Shown here in pieces: positions 1 to 7,645 of a stretch of 64,000 nucleotides of DNA (position 1 is its first letter; each line of letters opens with the position of its first letter). Source of the stretch: Lutibacter sp. (lineage in GTDB: Bacteria; Bacteroidota; Bacteroidia; Flavobacteriales; Flavobacteriaceae); contig JAUXPH010000013.1 in NCBI GenBank assembly GCA_030683995.1, positions 1-64,000 of the forward strand, written 5' to 3'. Both the position numbers and the translations under genes were made by a program. The notes below the pieces were generated by a model, which saw only the letters and a program-made list of their open reading frames with translations, was not told where the DNA came from and searched no databases.

Positions 1-74
1 GGAAGTTCCTTTTCTTCTCGTATGTGTCTTAACTTTTCGCCTATTGTTTCTGTTGACATAACTTCTATTGACAT
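1..74 (-). CDS. XRE-family helix-turn-helix regulator, N-terminal fragment
   Basis: Only the first 24 codons are in the window; the gene runs off the left edge. The reading from 74 gives MSIEVMSTETIGEKLRHIRE and continues EKELP, which is the usual opening of a Cro/C1-type HTH protein (helix 1 with IGEKLRxIREEK). A second in-frame ATG lies at 59, because the direct repeat TTGACATAA in the DNA duplicates the M-S-x-E start; ATG 59 may be the true start, since the -7 box overlaps the first ATG. It is the first gene of the third cassette of the island. Small XRE proteins next to restriction genes are often controller (C) proteins, but the neighbour gene is outside the window, so that role is inference. 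Confidence 0.7.
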   Translation of the reverse strand, partial: MSIEVMSTETIGEKLRHIREEKEL

Positions 75-89
75 AATGTGTCAAAATTA
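69..89 (-). promoter_or_regulatory. Promoter -7 box and operator-like inverted repeat of the XRE gene
   Basis: On the minus strand TAATTTTG (89-82) matches the Bacteroidota -7 consensus TAnnTTTG. It overlaps the inverted repeat TGACA-n5-TGTCA (69-83), and the half-site TGACATAA recurs at 55-61 inside the coding start. An inverted repeat lying over the -7 box and start codon is the arrangement expected for autorepression by an XRE protein. No -33 element was found at normal spacing. Confidence 0.5.
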
Positions 90-158
90 GAAAAAGATTT
101 TTGATTTGTTTCCATTTATTTCAAATTATTTTCAACATTCTTGTCGAGCGTTGGGAAA

Positions 159-218
159 TTGGCTCTTTTGCAAAACTTGGGTCGTGTGTCGGCTTGTGCG
201 GTTTTGCAAATGTGCCAA
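159..218. repeat. Structured hairpin repeat, copy 1 (cassette 3 leader)
   Basis: Left arm TTGGCTCTTTTGCAAAAC (159-176) pairs with right arm GTTTTGCAAATGTGCCAA (201-218), leaving a 3x3 internal mismatch TCT/TGT and a 24-base GT-rich loop. Copies at 7241-7302 and 667-723 keep the TCT/TGT mismatch but have different, still complementary arms. The GTGCGGTGGG motif follows at 220-229 and 250-259. It lies upstream of the XRE gene between the cassette start and the promoter. Confidence 0.75.
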
Positions 219-392
219 TGTGCGGTGGGCTAAAATTATTTTTTAAAATGTGCGGTGGGAAAATTTTTTAAAACAATCGGGTCGGTCTGTGTGTCGCCAA
301 AGTCAGTTCGTTAGTTCTTGTCAAGATGTCAAAGTTCGTTTTTCAGATGTCTGCTTTTTCGGAGTACGGTCGTTCTCTAGGCTTGCTTACAA

Positions 393-519
393 CGGTTTGC
401 AGCTACAAGAAGTTGGCGATTTTCACTACTAAACTTCATACGAAGCACTAATGTTTGTTTAACCACAAAACTGTCATACGAAGCACTGAACCGCCAATTT
501 CTTGTAGGTGCTGTTAGGT
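393..519 (-). other. attC-like recombination site A (end of defence cassette / start of cassette 3)
   Basis: On the plus strand AAC (391-393) and GTTAGGT (513-519) bracket two arms, CTACAAGAAGTTGGCG (403-418) and CGCCAATTTCTTGTAG (492-507). The arms pair over 16 positions with one G-T. Inside is a 14-bp direct repeat TCATACGAAGCACT (436-449 and 474-487). Read on the minus strand the site runs ACCTAAC-AGC...arms...GCAAACC-GTT, the same outline as site B at 7504-7635. GTTAGGT fits the integron core GTTRRRY. The outer flank GTTAGGTGC, then GCGT after two bases, repeats the beginning of the defence cassette at 7510-7497. That is the signature of R''/R' complementarity in a circular cassette. Confidence 0.7.
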
Positions 520-666
520 GCTGGCGTTCTGTCCACCGTGCTTGTAAACCATTGTCGTTATTGAGTTTTTGTGTCATTGAGTGTCGGCTGTGCATTGCGT
601 ATTTTTAATTTTTTTAAAGCGTTGGAATTTTTTTAATTCAATTTTTCTTTTGCGTTGGAAAGGTGA

Positions 667-723
667 AAGCTCTTTTGCAATTTTTGGTCTGTGCGTTGGC
701 TCGTGCGAATTGCAAATGTGCTT
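667..723. repeat. Structured hairpin repeat, copy 3 (behind mcrC)
   Basis: Arms AAGCTCTTTTGCAATT (667-682) and AATTGCAAATGTGCTT (708-723) pair with the same TCT/TGT internal mismatch as copies 1 and 2. The right arm overlaps the mcrC stop codon (724-722), so the last residues of McrC (AIAQV) are written in repeat-like sequence. The 198 bases between this element and site A contain only GCGTTGG-type short repeats and no credible gene. Confidence 0.7.
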
Positions 724-1783
724 ACACCTGTGCGATGGCTTTTTTGTCCACCTCAATTATTTCTTTTAAACGTGATGATATATTTCTCCAATTGGAATTT
801 AAGTTAATTGTTCTGATTTGTATTTTATGTTCATTGTATTTGAAATTTAAATTATAGTCTGTTTCAATTGTCGGATAAAGCAAAATGCCTGTTGCATTAT
901 GTGTTTTTAAGTTTGTGTCTTGTTGGTTGAGCAGGTAACTGAATAACTGATATAAGTTCGCTGATTTTATGCGTTCCTTATCGTAATTCAAAGTCATTGT
1001 CTCACGGTAAAACTTTGCATCAATTATTATTTTTTCTTCGTCATTTTCTAAAGTTATATCGGTTTCCATTTGCGGTAAATATTGGTAACTATCTTTGTCT
1101 GTGTTATCAAATTGCCACTTAATAGTTTCCTTTTTTACTGTCTTGTATTTCTGTTGTTCGATTTTATAGAAGTTTCTAATAAACGATTCAAACAATTGAT
1201 TCATTTTTTTATCATCCCTTGTGAAGTCGGAGAACTTATATTTTCCTTGTTCCTCAGATGGCAAAGTGCTTTCATAAATAATTTGACAAACATTCATTAC
1301 AAATCCATAGAAACGGTTGTTTCTATTCAGTTTTACCTGCTTAAAAAGTGAATTTGTAATTTCAATTTGTTCAATGTCTGATAACATTCTTTGTAAACTA
1401 ACCAATTCATTTTTTAGCTGCTTGTCAAGTCCTTTGGTTCTCGTAAGTCTATAAATGGTTGAAACCAAAATACGGTTTGAAATTATGTTGGCGGAGAAAT
1501 CGTCAAATGTGCAAATGGTTCTTTGCTTAAAAAGTAAATTGCTTTTCAATGTCTGACTAATTTGAACTTTGCCTTTTACGCCTGCTAGTTCTTCTGTGTA
1601 GTCAATATAATTTTTATCAATGCCTCTTTTCAAAAGCATTTTTGAAGCATTAATTAAAATCTTTGCAAAAAGGTCAAGAAGTTCTGTCTTATCGTCTATC
1701 GAAACATTTACACGTTCTTTCTCATCTAGCTTGTTCCAAGCATAGCAGAGTAAGTAGTAAATATTTTCAATAGGTATTTGCAT
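722..1783 (-). CDS. mcrC: McrC-like nuclease subunit of an McrBC modification-dependent restriction system
   Basis: This 353-residue protein fits the McrC family (5-methylcytosine-specific restriction component, PD-(D/E)XK fold). It starts with the family's IPIENIYYLLCYAWN opening and contains GVKGKV near residue 69, the second typical McrC motif. The catalytic core is visible as M-E-T-D242, then IIIDAKFY with D255-A-K257, followed by QLFSYL (about 279-284). McrC binds the McrB motor and cuts DNA. It is the last gene of a three-gene unit, starting 3 bases after mcrB stops, so it must be co-translated with it. The C-terminus runs into a hairpin repeat, so the final few residues may not be original. 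Core residues are intact, so it is probably active. Confidence 0.92.
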   Translation of the reverse strand: MQIPIENIYYLLCYAWNKLDEKERVNVSIDDKTELLDLFAKILINASKMLLKRGIDKNYIDYTEELAGVKGKVQISQTLKSNLLFKQRTICTFDDFSANIISNRILVSTIYRLTRTKGLDKQLKNELVSLQRMLSDIEQIEITNSLFKQVKLNRNNRFYGFVMNVCQIIYESTLPSEEQGKYKFSDFTRDDKKMNQLFESFIRNFYKIEQQKYKTVKKETIKWQFDNTDKDSYQYLPQMETDITLENDEEKIIIDAKFYRETMTLNYDKERIKSANLYQLFSYLLNQQDTNLKTHNATGILLYPTIETDYNLNFKYNEHKIQIRTINLNSNWRNISSRLKEIIEVDKKAIAQV

Positions 1784-1786
1784 TAC

Positions 1787-4408
1787 TTATCTTGACAGTT
1801 GTTTTAAAACTTCTGAAACTATTGTTGAATCATCAAACCATATTTCTTCAAGCAGAGGCTTCAATTCAAAACTTAAAATTTCATTCCACCATTTATTTTC
1901 ATCTTCATTCGTAGTAAAAGTGCAGAAATAACTGTGTCCTATTTGAAACCCTTCACCAAGATTAATATCCTCTTTTATTTTGCTGTTAACTTTTGTAACT
2001 GCTGAACAAATATGTTCAACCATTCCAGCAGATAAACCTTTTGAAGCAAGGAATGAACGGAAATTATTACCATAATCAGGTTGAAGTGTAATAAAAGCAA
2101 ATCGTCTTCTTAAAGCATAATCAACAATGGCTAATGAACGGTCTGCCGTGTTCATAGTTCCAATGATGTATAAATTTGAAGGAACATAAAAGCGGTCTTC
2201 TTCGTCTTCTGCGTAAGTTAATTTTAGTGCAAATTTTTCTTCTCTTTTATCTGCTTCAATTAGCATCATCAATTCTCCGAATATTTTACTCAGATTTCCT
2301 CTGTTTATTTCATCTATAATAAAAAAGAAAGGTCTGTCGGGATGTGCCAATGCTCTTTGACAGAATGAATAAAAAATTCCGTCTCTTAAATCAAAACCGC
2401 CTTTTTGTGTTGGTCTTAGTCCTTGAATAAAATCTTCGTAGCTGTATGATTGGTGAAACTGCACCATTTCAATGTTTGCATCTTTAACTTCTTGCATTAT
2501 TTCATAAGCCAATTTTCTGGCTATGAAAGTTTTCCCAACTCCCGGAGGACCTTGTAAAATAATATTCTTCTTTCTTTTTAATAGAGCAACGGTTTGTAAA
2601 AAATCGGATTCACTTATAAATGGTTTGTCGATGTCGTCAGTAAACTTGTATTTTTTAATGTTACTGCTTTGAAGTAGTTTTTCGGTAATGATATTTTTGT
2701 TATCAATTATCTCACGAATGATGTCGTATTCTTCTTCTGTAAGTTTGAATAAACTTCCCTGATTGTTAATGAACACTTCGCAATGCTGCAACGCTGCATT
2801 GTTTTTCAAGTCGTTCCAATGAACAGGGATTTCCAACTTCTCAACCAATTCAAATTCTATTTCTTCACCGTTGGCTGTGTTGTGAATTCCTTTCGTTACT
2901 TCATAAATTGCTTTAATTTGTTTGGTTGGCGTGCTTTCGTAACCAATAATTAAATCGCCTTCTTTAGCTGCTTCAAAGTATTTATAGATTCTTCTTTTGT
3001 TTCCTTTTTCGTTATGTGTTGTATAGGTTTGCCTTTGTCCTTCTGTATGATTGCTAATGCTCCAAATTTTAGGATTAGCATTCAGCCACCAAAAATTCAA
3101 AGGCTCTGTTTCTTCAATTACTTCATCTATTTCTACTAGTGGCTCTGAAACGATAGGAGTAGTTCCTATTTTTTCTGCTGTGAATTTTAAATTATTTGCT
3201 GCAAAAATCGAAGCTAGTTCAGGATAAAGTCTTACATACTCATTCAATATAAACTCATATACTATTGTCGGACTAAATGTATCAGGTCTGAAAAGGTTTT
3301 TGTAATTCTTTAAATTGTTTGATTTGTATTGATAAACTTTATCTGTTATCCATTTTACTTTTCGCCTGTGATTAAAGTTGTCCCAAATGCCGTCAAAAAA
3401 GTAACTACCTTCAATTATACCAATTCCTAAGCAGGTATTCACTCCTTTGGTTGCAAAAACTACATCACCAATATTTGCGGTTTTAAAAAGCCAAAGATTC
3501 CAAGTTTTATTTGATTTATCATCGTCTTTAAGTCCGATTTCTTTATTCATTTCTTCTCTTGATTCAAACTTGTTTAAATCATCGAAGCTGAAATCTATTG
3601 CAATAATATTTTCGTTATGAAACCTTTCCCATTCAGATGCCTGACTGCCTGGTGCAAACTTGAAATAATTTCGACTTTCCTTATTTAGTTTTGTTATTTC
3701 AGGCTTTAATTTTTGTAATAAATTATAGGCATCATCGTAAGTTGCGATAGGTTTTAGATTATTTGGTTTGGGTTCTTTTACTGACCAACCTGCAATTTGA
3801 CCTGCTTCTGGTGAAGCATCAAAGCGAACAAAAAATTGATAACTGTCTTTGTGAGATTCTTTGGTTATAGGATATAAAGCTATCCAACAAAAGTCGCTGC
3901 CAAAATTAGTTGCTCCTTGAAAGTCAACTTTATGAAAAATGTAATCCTTTAATTCTAATTTGGCTAATAAATCTTTTGCTATTTGTTCAAGATAGTTTAA
4001 TACTGTTTCTCTTATTGTGCCTCTATAAAAGTAGCTGTGAAAAATGCTCCAAGGGTTTTGCCAATTGGCGAATAGGTCTCTTTTAAATAATTCGTATTCT
4101 TGAATCTGCTTTAAGAAGTCTTCTTTATAATGATTGAAATAGTCAACGTTTTTAGCTCTGATATTATCCTTTATTTCATTTACCAGTGCTTCGCTTGCAG
4201 ATTCGCCTTGCAAAATTCTACGGGCAATTTCTGCTCGTAATAAATTTACTGGTTTAAAATCACGGTCAGGGTCGCCATATTCCTTATAAATTTCTTCAAC
4301 AATATTTTTAGGCAAACTATTAATTGCGGCATATAACGAAATCGGATTTTCGGTATATCCTCGATACTGCTTTGCTAAGTCAGTTATATATTGAAATTGT
4401 GTTTGCAT
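1787..4408 (-). CDS. mcrB: McrB-type AAA+ GTPase with EVE/PUA reader domains
   Basis: The 873 residues have an unusual layout. Residues 1-260 form a helical N-terminal region of unknown function. About 265-355 resembles the PUA-like module of McrB relatives (W305 region, then GDVVFATKG and GIGIIEGSYFF). About 440-560 is an EVE domain (NPKIWSI start, GDLIIGY, IYEVTKG). The McrB AAA+ motor follows, with Walker A GPPGVGKT (620-627), Walker B FFFIIDEINRG (694-704) and the McrB signature TMNTADRS (751-758). EVE domains bind modified bases, so this protein should recognise modified DNA and drive McrC. It begins 9 bases after the MmeI-like gene stops. Two reader modules in one subunit are uncommon. 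Confidence 0.92.
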   Translation of the reverse strand: MQTQFQYITDLAKQYRGYTENPISLYAAINSLPKNIVEEIYKEYGDPDRDFKPVNLLRAEIARRILQGESASEALVNEIKDNIRAKNVDYFNHYKEDFLKQIQEYELFKRDLFANWQNPWSIFHSYFYRGTIRETVLNYLEQIAKDLLAKLELKDYIFHKVDFQGATNFGSDFCWIALYPITKESHKDSYQFFVRFDASPEAGQIAGWSVKEPKPNNLKPIATYDDAYNLLQKLKPEITKLNKESRNYFKFAPGSQASEWERFHNENIIAIDFSFDDLNKFESREEMNKEIGLKDDDKSNKTWNLWLFKTANIGDVVFATKGVNTCLGIGIIEGSYFFDGIWDNFNHRRKVKWITDKVYQYKSNNLKNYKNLFRPDTFSPTIVYEFILNEYVRLYPELASIFAANNLKFTAEKIGTTPIVSEPLVEIDEVIEETEPLNFWWLNANPKIWSISNHTEGQRQTYTTHNEKGNKRRIYKYFEAAKEGDLIIGYESTPTKQIKAIYEVTKGIHNTANGEEIEFELVEKLEIPVHWNDLKNNAALQHCEVFINNQGSLFKLTEEEYDIIREIIDNKNIITEKLLQSSNIKKYKFTDDIDKPFISESDFLQTVALLKRKKNIILQGPPGVGKTFIARKLAYEIMQEVKDANIEMVQFHQSYSYEDFIQGLRPTQKGGFDLRDGIFYSFCQRALAHPDRPFFFIIDEINRGNLSKIFGELMMLIEADKREEKFALKLTYAEDEEDRFYVPSNLYIIGTMNTADRSLAIVDYALRRRFAFITLQPDYGNNFRSFLASKGLSAGMVEHICSAVTKVNSKIKEDINLGEGFQIGHSYFCTFTTNEDENKWWNEILSFELKPLLEEIWFDDSTIVSEVLKQLSR

Positions 4409-4417
4409 AATATTTTA

Positions 4418-7174
4418 TTAAGATTCTTTTTTCTTATTGGGTTTCTTCGGTTTTTCTTTTGTAAAAAGGTCTGCCGTGTATTTTTCGTATAGTTCAAATA
4501 AAAATTCCATTCGTTTAGCTTCACTGGTAAACGATTGAGGTCTGTAAGCTAAGTCAACTGCTTTATCTAACTCGTTATGTGCTTTTACCAATACTGGTGG
4601 CATAGATGATTGGTCGTATAATTCCGCAAGTGAGTTTGAATTATATTCGCTTCTAATATCTATAATTTTTTGAGCCTTTTCTTCTATTCCCTTTATTTGT
4701 TTGTCAGTTGGACTTTCGGGAAATGGAAAATTATTGTAACCTAAAGTATTTGAGTATCTAATTCTACCTTCTAATTTTCCGCAAATGTTCTGTGTCCAAA
4801 TATTGTGCATTAAAGAAGAAATTATACCGAATTCAAATATAGTTGCGTTGGGTAAAATAAAAGAAGAATAATTTGCAATAATGTCTTTGGTTAAAAAGCC
4901 AATTGGAATATATTTTCTTAACTCTGAAGATACAACTGGTATCATTAAATAGTCGGTATTGGGTTGCCTATCTTCCATAAATAAAGTAGGAGTTTCTGCC
5001 CATTTTCTTGTTGCAGTTTTTGGACTGCTTTCTCTAAAAATTCTAACACCTTCAACTCTTGATTTTATTTCCGAATTATTTTTAATATCATTTGGCTTGG
5101 CATCCTTTAACCATAAACAATACCTATGATAATTGTTTATAAGTTCGTCTGAGCCAATAAATTTTCTAATTAAATATGCTTGTTCAGGATATTTTGTTTT
5201 AAACTCTTGTGCTTCTAATTCCGTATTCAATATAAAGTTTCCATCGTCTATAGCCGCATTTCCTTTCATCATTGATGAGCGGTTGTTTAATGGTTTTGTT
5301 CTCGGAAGAATAAAAATGTCCTTAGCTTCCAATAAATATGGATTTATATGAGATACAATTCTTTCTGTTGGATTACTTTTAATATTTTCGTATTCAAACA
5401 ATAGTTTTTTTGGAATGTCAAATTTTGCAAAACCAATAATTACACAATAAACTGCTGCATTTCCTTTGGCTTCGTTACTCCAACTAAAAGTTTGATGAGC
5501 AAAATGAATATGTATTTTTTCTGTGTTTATTAATAATTGCCAAAGTGTTGGAACTTGAATACCTTGACAAATTGAATTAGTTGAAACAAAAGCAACCTTA
5601 ATATTCGTGTTTTCTATAAATTTTGATGCCTTGTAATACCAACAAGCAACATAATCTAAAACACCACTATTTATTTTGTCTTGAAATACTAAAAGCGTAT
5701 CCTCTTTTTGCTCTTTAGTTTGATTTCTTGAACCATAGAATGGCGGATTTCCAAGAATAAAAGAAAGGTCGTTTTTGGAAACTACATTTTCCCAGTCCGT
5801 TTGCAATGCGTTACCGTGAACAATTTTTGCAGATTTTTTCAAAGGCAAGCGAACAAAGTATTGTCCAAACTCATTACTTATTTGCATATTCATTTGGTGG
5901 TCGATAAGCCACATTGCCACTTCGGCAATTCGTGCAGGAAATTCTTCATATTCAATTCCACACATCATATCAACGTCAAGCCAAATAATTTCTCTAACGT
6001 CAAATACTCTTTGTCCTGTTTTATTTGATGCTCTTAAAATTTCCAATTCAAGTAAACGCAATTCTCGGTAAGTAATAACAAGAAAGTTTCCGCAACCGCA
6101 AGCAGGGTCAAGGAATTTAAGTGTGCTTAATTTTTTATGAAATTCGGGAAGTTTGTTTTTATTGTCTTTGATACTTTCAAATTCTTTCCAAAGGTCGTCC
6201 AAGAAAAGCGGTTTGATAAGTTTTAAAATGTTGGTTTCACTTGTGTAATGTGCTCCCAAGTTTCTGCGTTCTTTCGGGTTCATTACGCTTTGAAACATTG
6301 AACCAAATATCGCTGGCGATATTTTGCTCCAGTCAATGTAACAGCAGTCAAGCAAGGCTTGACGCATTTTTGTGTCGAAACTTGCCGTAGGCAAGTTTTC
6401 TTCAAAAAGTTTTCCGTTTACATAAGGAAAGTCGGCAAGTTGCTCGTCAAGATTTTTAAAGCGATTTTCTTTCGGTGTATTTAATACTTGAAACAATTCT
6501 TGCAGTTTTGATGCAAGGTCGCTTCCGTCTTCTGCTGTCCGCTGTTCTAAATATTCTTGAAATTGTTGCTTGTTGAAAATTGTTGTGTCTTCGGCAAACA
6601 ATAAAAATAAAATACGAACCAAGTAAACTTCTAACGGATGTCCTGTATATCCAATTTCTTCAAGTCTGTCGTGAAGTTTACCCATTAACTCTGCTGCTTT
6701 AATGTTTGCAGGGTCTTGTTCTTTGTAAACCTTTTTTTGATAACCTAAAATGTAACCGAAATGCTGAACATTATTTACAAGGTCGTTGAGTTTAAATTCA
6801 ATGTGTTTATCTTCTTCAAGGTCGTAAAGTCGAAAGTTTTCAAAGTCGGAAACGAGAATGTATTTTGGTAATTCGTGTTGTTTTAAACCGTGTGTATAGT
6901 CAATCGCTTGTTGATATGCTTTGTCAAGGTTTTTACCAAGACTTTTCATTTCAATTAAAATTGTCCCTTTCCAAAGCAAGTCAATGTAACCGTCTTTGTC
7001 GTCCAATTTTTTTACTCTATGTTCAAAGGTCGAAACACGTTTACTGCTAATACCAAACACGTTAAAAAACTCAACTAAAAATGGTTTTGCGTCTGCTTCT
7101 TCGTTTGAAGTGTCTGCCCATTCCTTTGAGAAATTTAATGCTCTATCTTTTATTTCGTTCCAGCTTAATGCCAT
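4418..7174 (-). CDS. MmeI-like (type IIL) fused restriction endonuclease and adenine methyltransferase
   Basis: This single 918-residue chain carries cutting, methylation and target recognition, as in MmeI-family type IIL enzymes. The N-terminal PD-(D/E)XK nuclease shows GYID65 and E75-M-K77 inside IDLLWKGTILIEMKS. A helical spacer follows. The methyltransferase has motif X GAHYTSETNILKLI (308-321), motif I FLDPACGCGNF (354-364) and motif IV GNPPF (475-479), which indicates N6-adenine methylation. The region from about 600 to 800 is the likely target-recognition domain, and the tail is lysine-rich. All key residues are present, so it is probably an active restriction-modification enzyme. It is the first gene of the defence cassette. 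The unit behind it (McrB, McrC) attacks modified DNA, so the cassette covers both unmodified and modified invaders. Confidence 0.92.
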   Translation of the reverse strand: MALSWNEIKDRALNFSKEWADTSNEEADAKPFLVEFFNVFGISSKRVSTFEHRVKKLDDKDGYIDLLWKGTILIEMKSLGKNLDKAYQQAIDYTHGLKQHELPKYILVSDFENFRLYDLEEDKHIEFKLNDLVNNVQHFGYILGYQKKVYKEQDPANIKAAELMGKLHDRLEEIGYTGHPLEVYLVRILFLLFAEDTTIFNKQQFQEYLEQRTAEDGSDLASKLQELFQVLNTPKENRFKNLDEQLADFPYVNGKLFEENLPTASFDTKMRQALLDCCYIDWSKISPAIFGSMFQSVMNPKERRNLGAHYTSETNILKLIKPLFLDDLWKEFESIKDNKNKLPEFHKKLSTLKFLDPACGCGNFLVITYRELRLLELEILRASNKTGQRVFDVREIIWLDVDMMCGIEYEEFPARIAEVAMWLIDHQMNMQISNEFGQYFVRLPLKKSAKIVHGNALQTDWENVVSKNDLSFILGNPPFYGSRNQTKEQKEDTLLVFQDKINSGVLDYVACWYYKASKFIENTNIKVAFVSTNSICQGIQVPTLWQLLINTEKIHIHFAHQTFSWSNEAKGNAAVYCVIIGFAKFDIPKKLLFEYENIKSNPTERIVSHINPYLLEAKDIFILPRTKPLNNRSSMMKGNAAIDDGNFILNTELEAQEFKTKYPEQAYLIRKFIGSDELINNYHRYCLWLKDAKPNDIKNNSEIKSRVEGVRIFRESSPKTATRKWAETPTLFMEDRQPNTDYLMIPVVSSELRKYIPIGFLTKDIIANYSSFILPNATIFEFGIISSLMHNIWTQNICGKLEGRIRYSNTLGYNNFPFPESPTDKQIKGIEEKAQKIIDIRSEYNSNSLAELYDQSSMPPVLVKAHNELDKAVDLAYRPQSFTSEAKRMEFLFELYEKYTADLFTKEKPKKPNKKKES

Positions 7175-7192
7175 TCTTAAATTGTCAGGTTG

Positions 7193-7223
7193 CTAAGGTA
7201 ATTATTTAAAGTCCTAATGTCAA
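7193..7223 (-). promoter_or_regulatory. Promoter of the defence cassette
   Basis: On the minus strand a -33-like TTGACA (7223-7218) is followed after 20 bases by TACCTTAG (7200-7193), one base off TAnnTTTG. The ATG at 7174 lies about 18 bases further on, so the 5' leader is short. The hairpin repeat at 7241-7302 lies upstream of this promoter, not in the transcript it would produce. Confidence 0.5.
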
Positions 7224-7240
7224 TCTGTGCGTTGGCAAAA

Positions 7241-7302
7241 AATGGCTCTTTTGGTTTTGCGAAGGGTCGGCTTGTGTGTCGGGCAAAACCAAATGTGCCA
7301 TT
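7241..7302. repeat. Structured hairpin repeat, copy 2 (defence cassette leader)
   Basis: Arms AATGGCTCTTTTGGTTTTGC (7241-7260) and GCAAAACCAAATGTGCCATT (7283-7302) pair fully except for the fixed TCT/TGT internal mismatch. The loop GAAGGGTCGGCTTGTGTG shares GTCGGCTTGTG with copy 1. Short repeats GTGCGTTGGC (7227-7236), GTGCGGCTGGC (7304-7314) and GTGCGGTGGG (7335-7344) flank it. The arm sequence differs from copies 1 and 3 while pairing is preserved. No credible gene lies in 7350-7500. Confidence 0.75.
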
Positions 7303-7503
7303 TGTGCGGCTGGCTAAAATTGAATTAAAAAAAAGTGCGGTGGGAAAAAATAAAAAATACAGAAGGGTCGGCAAGTAGTGTCGGCTTACTCGTTGTCCGT
7401 TTATGATATGGTCTGTATGTTGGTCACTTGTCAAAATGGTTTACTTTTTCTGTTAAATTGTTGTTCTCCTGTCGATGATTGTTTTGTCGTCCTTTACGCT
7501 TGC

Positions 7504-7635
7504 ACCTAACGGTTTGCCGCTTTGCGAAGGCGGGGTTTTTCAGCACTAAACCTCACTAGATGCACAAATCTTGAATTTAGCACTTCACTGTCAAAGAAGC
7601 ACGAAACCCCCGCTTTTGCAAAACGGCTGTTAGCG
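7504..7635 (-). other. attC-like recombination site B (end of transglutaminase cassette / start of defence cassette)
   Basis: On the plus strand ACCTAAC (7504-7510, matching RYYYAAC) and GTTAGCG (7629-7635) bracket long arms at 7516-7541 and 7603-7627. The arms share GCCG-n-TTTGC-n-AA-n-GCGGGG in complementary form, with G-T wobbles. The centre (ACTAAACCTCA ... CACTGTCA ... GAAGCAC) aligns with the centre of site A although the arms are different sequences. On the minus strand it has the same outline as site A: CTAACAGC...GCAAACC-GTT. Its outer flank GTTAGCGGT, then GGCT, repeats the first bases of the transglutaminase cassette at 8838-8822. GTTAGCG itself departs from GTTRRRY at the last two positions. 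Confidence 0.7.
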
Positions 7636-7645
7636 GTTCGGGCTT

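Noticed and set aside
250..432. 60-codon plus-strand frame inside the cassette 3 leader and site A
   Set aside because: It runs through the GTGCGGTGGG repeat and the attC-like arms; composition and position are explained by those structures.
436..487. Direct repeat TCATACGAAGCACT as a possible CRISPR unit
   Set aside because: Only two copies, 38 bases apart, inside the folded attC-like site, and no cas genes.
581..857. Overlapping plus-strand frames behind mcrC
   Set aside because: They lie in repeat sequence and antisense to the mcrC end, with low-complexity Phe/Leu/Cys composition.
7177..7434. 85-codon minus-strand frame between site B and the MmeI-like gene
   Set aside because: It crosses the hairpin repeat and the promoter and has no protein-like pattern.
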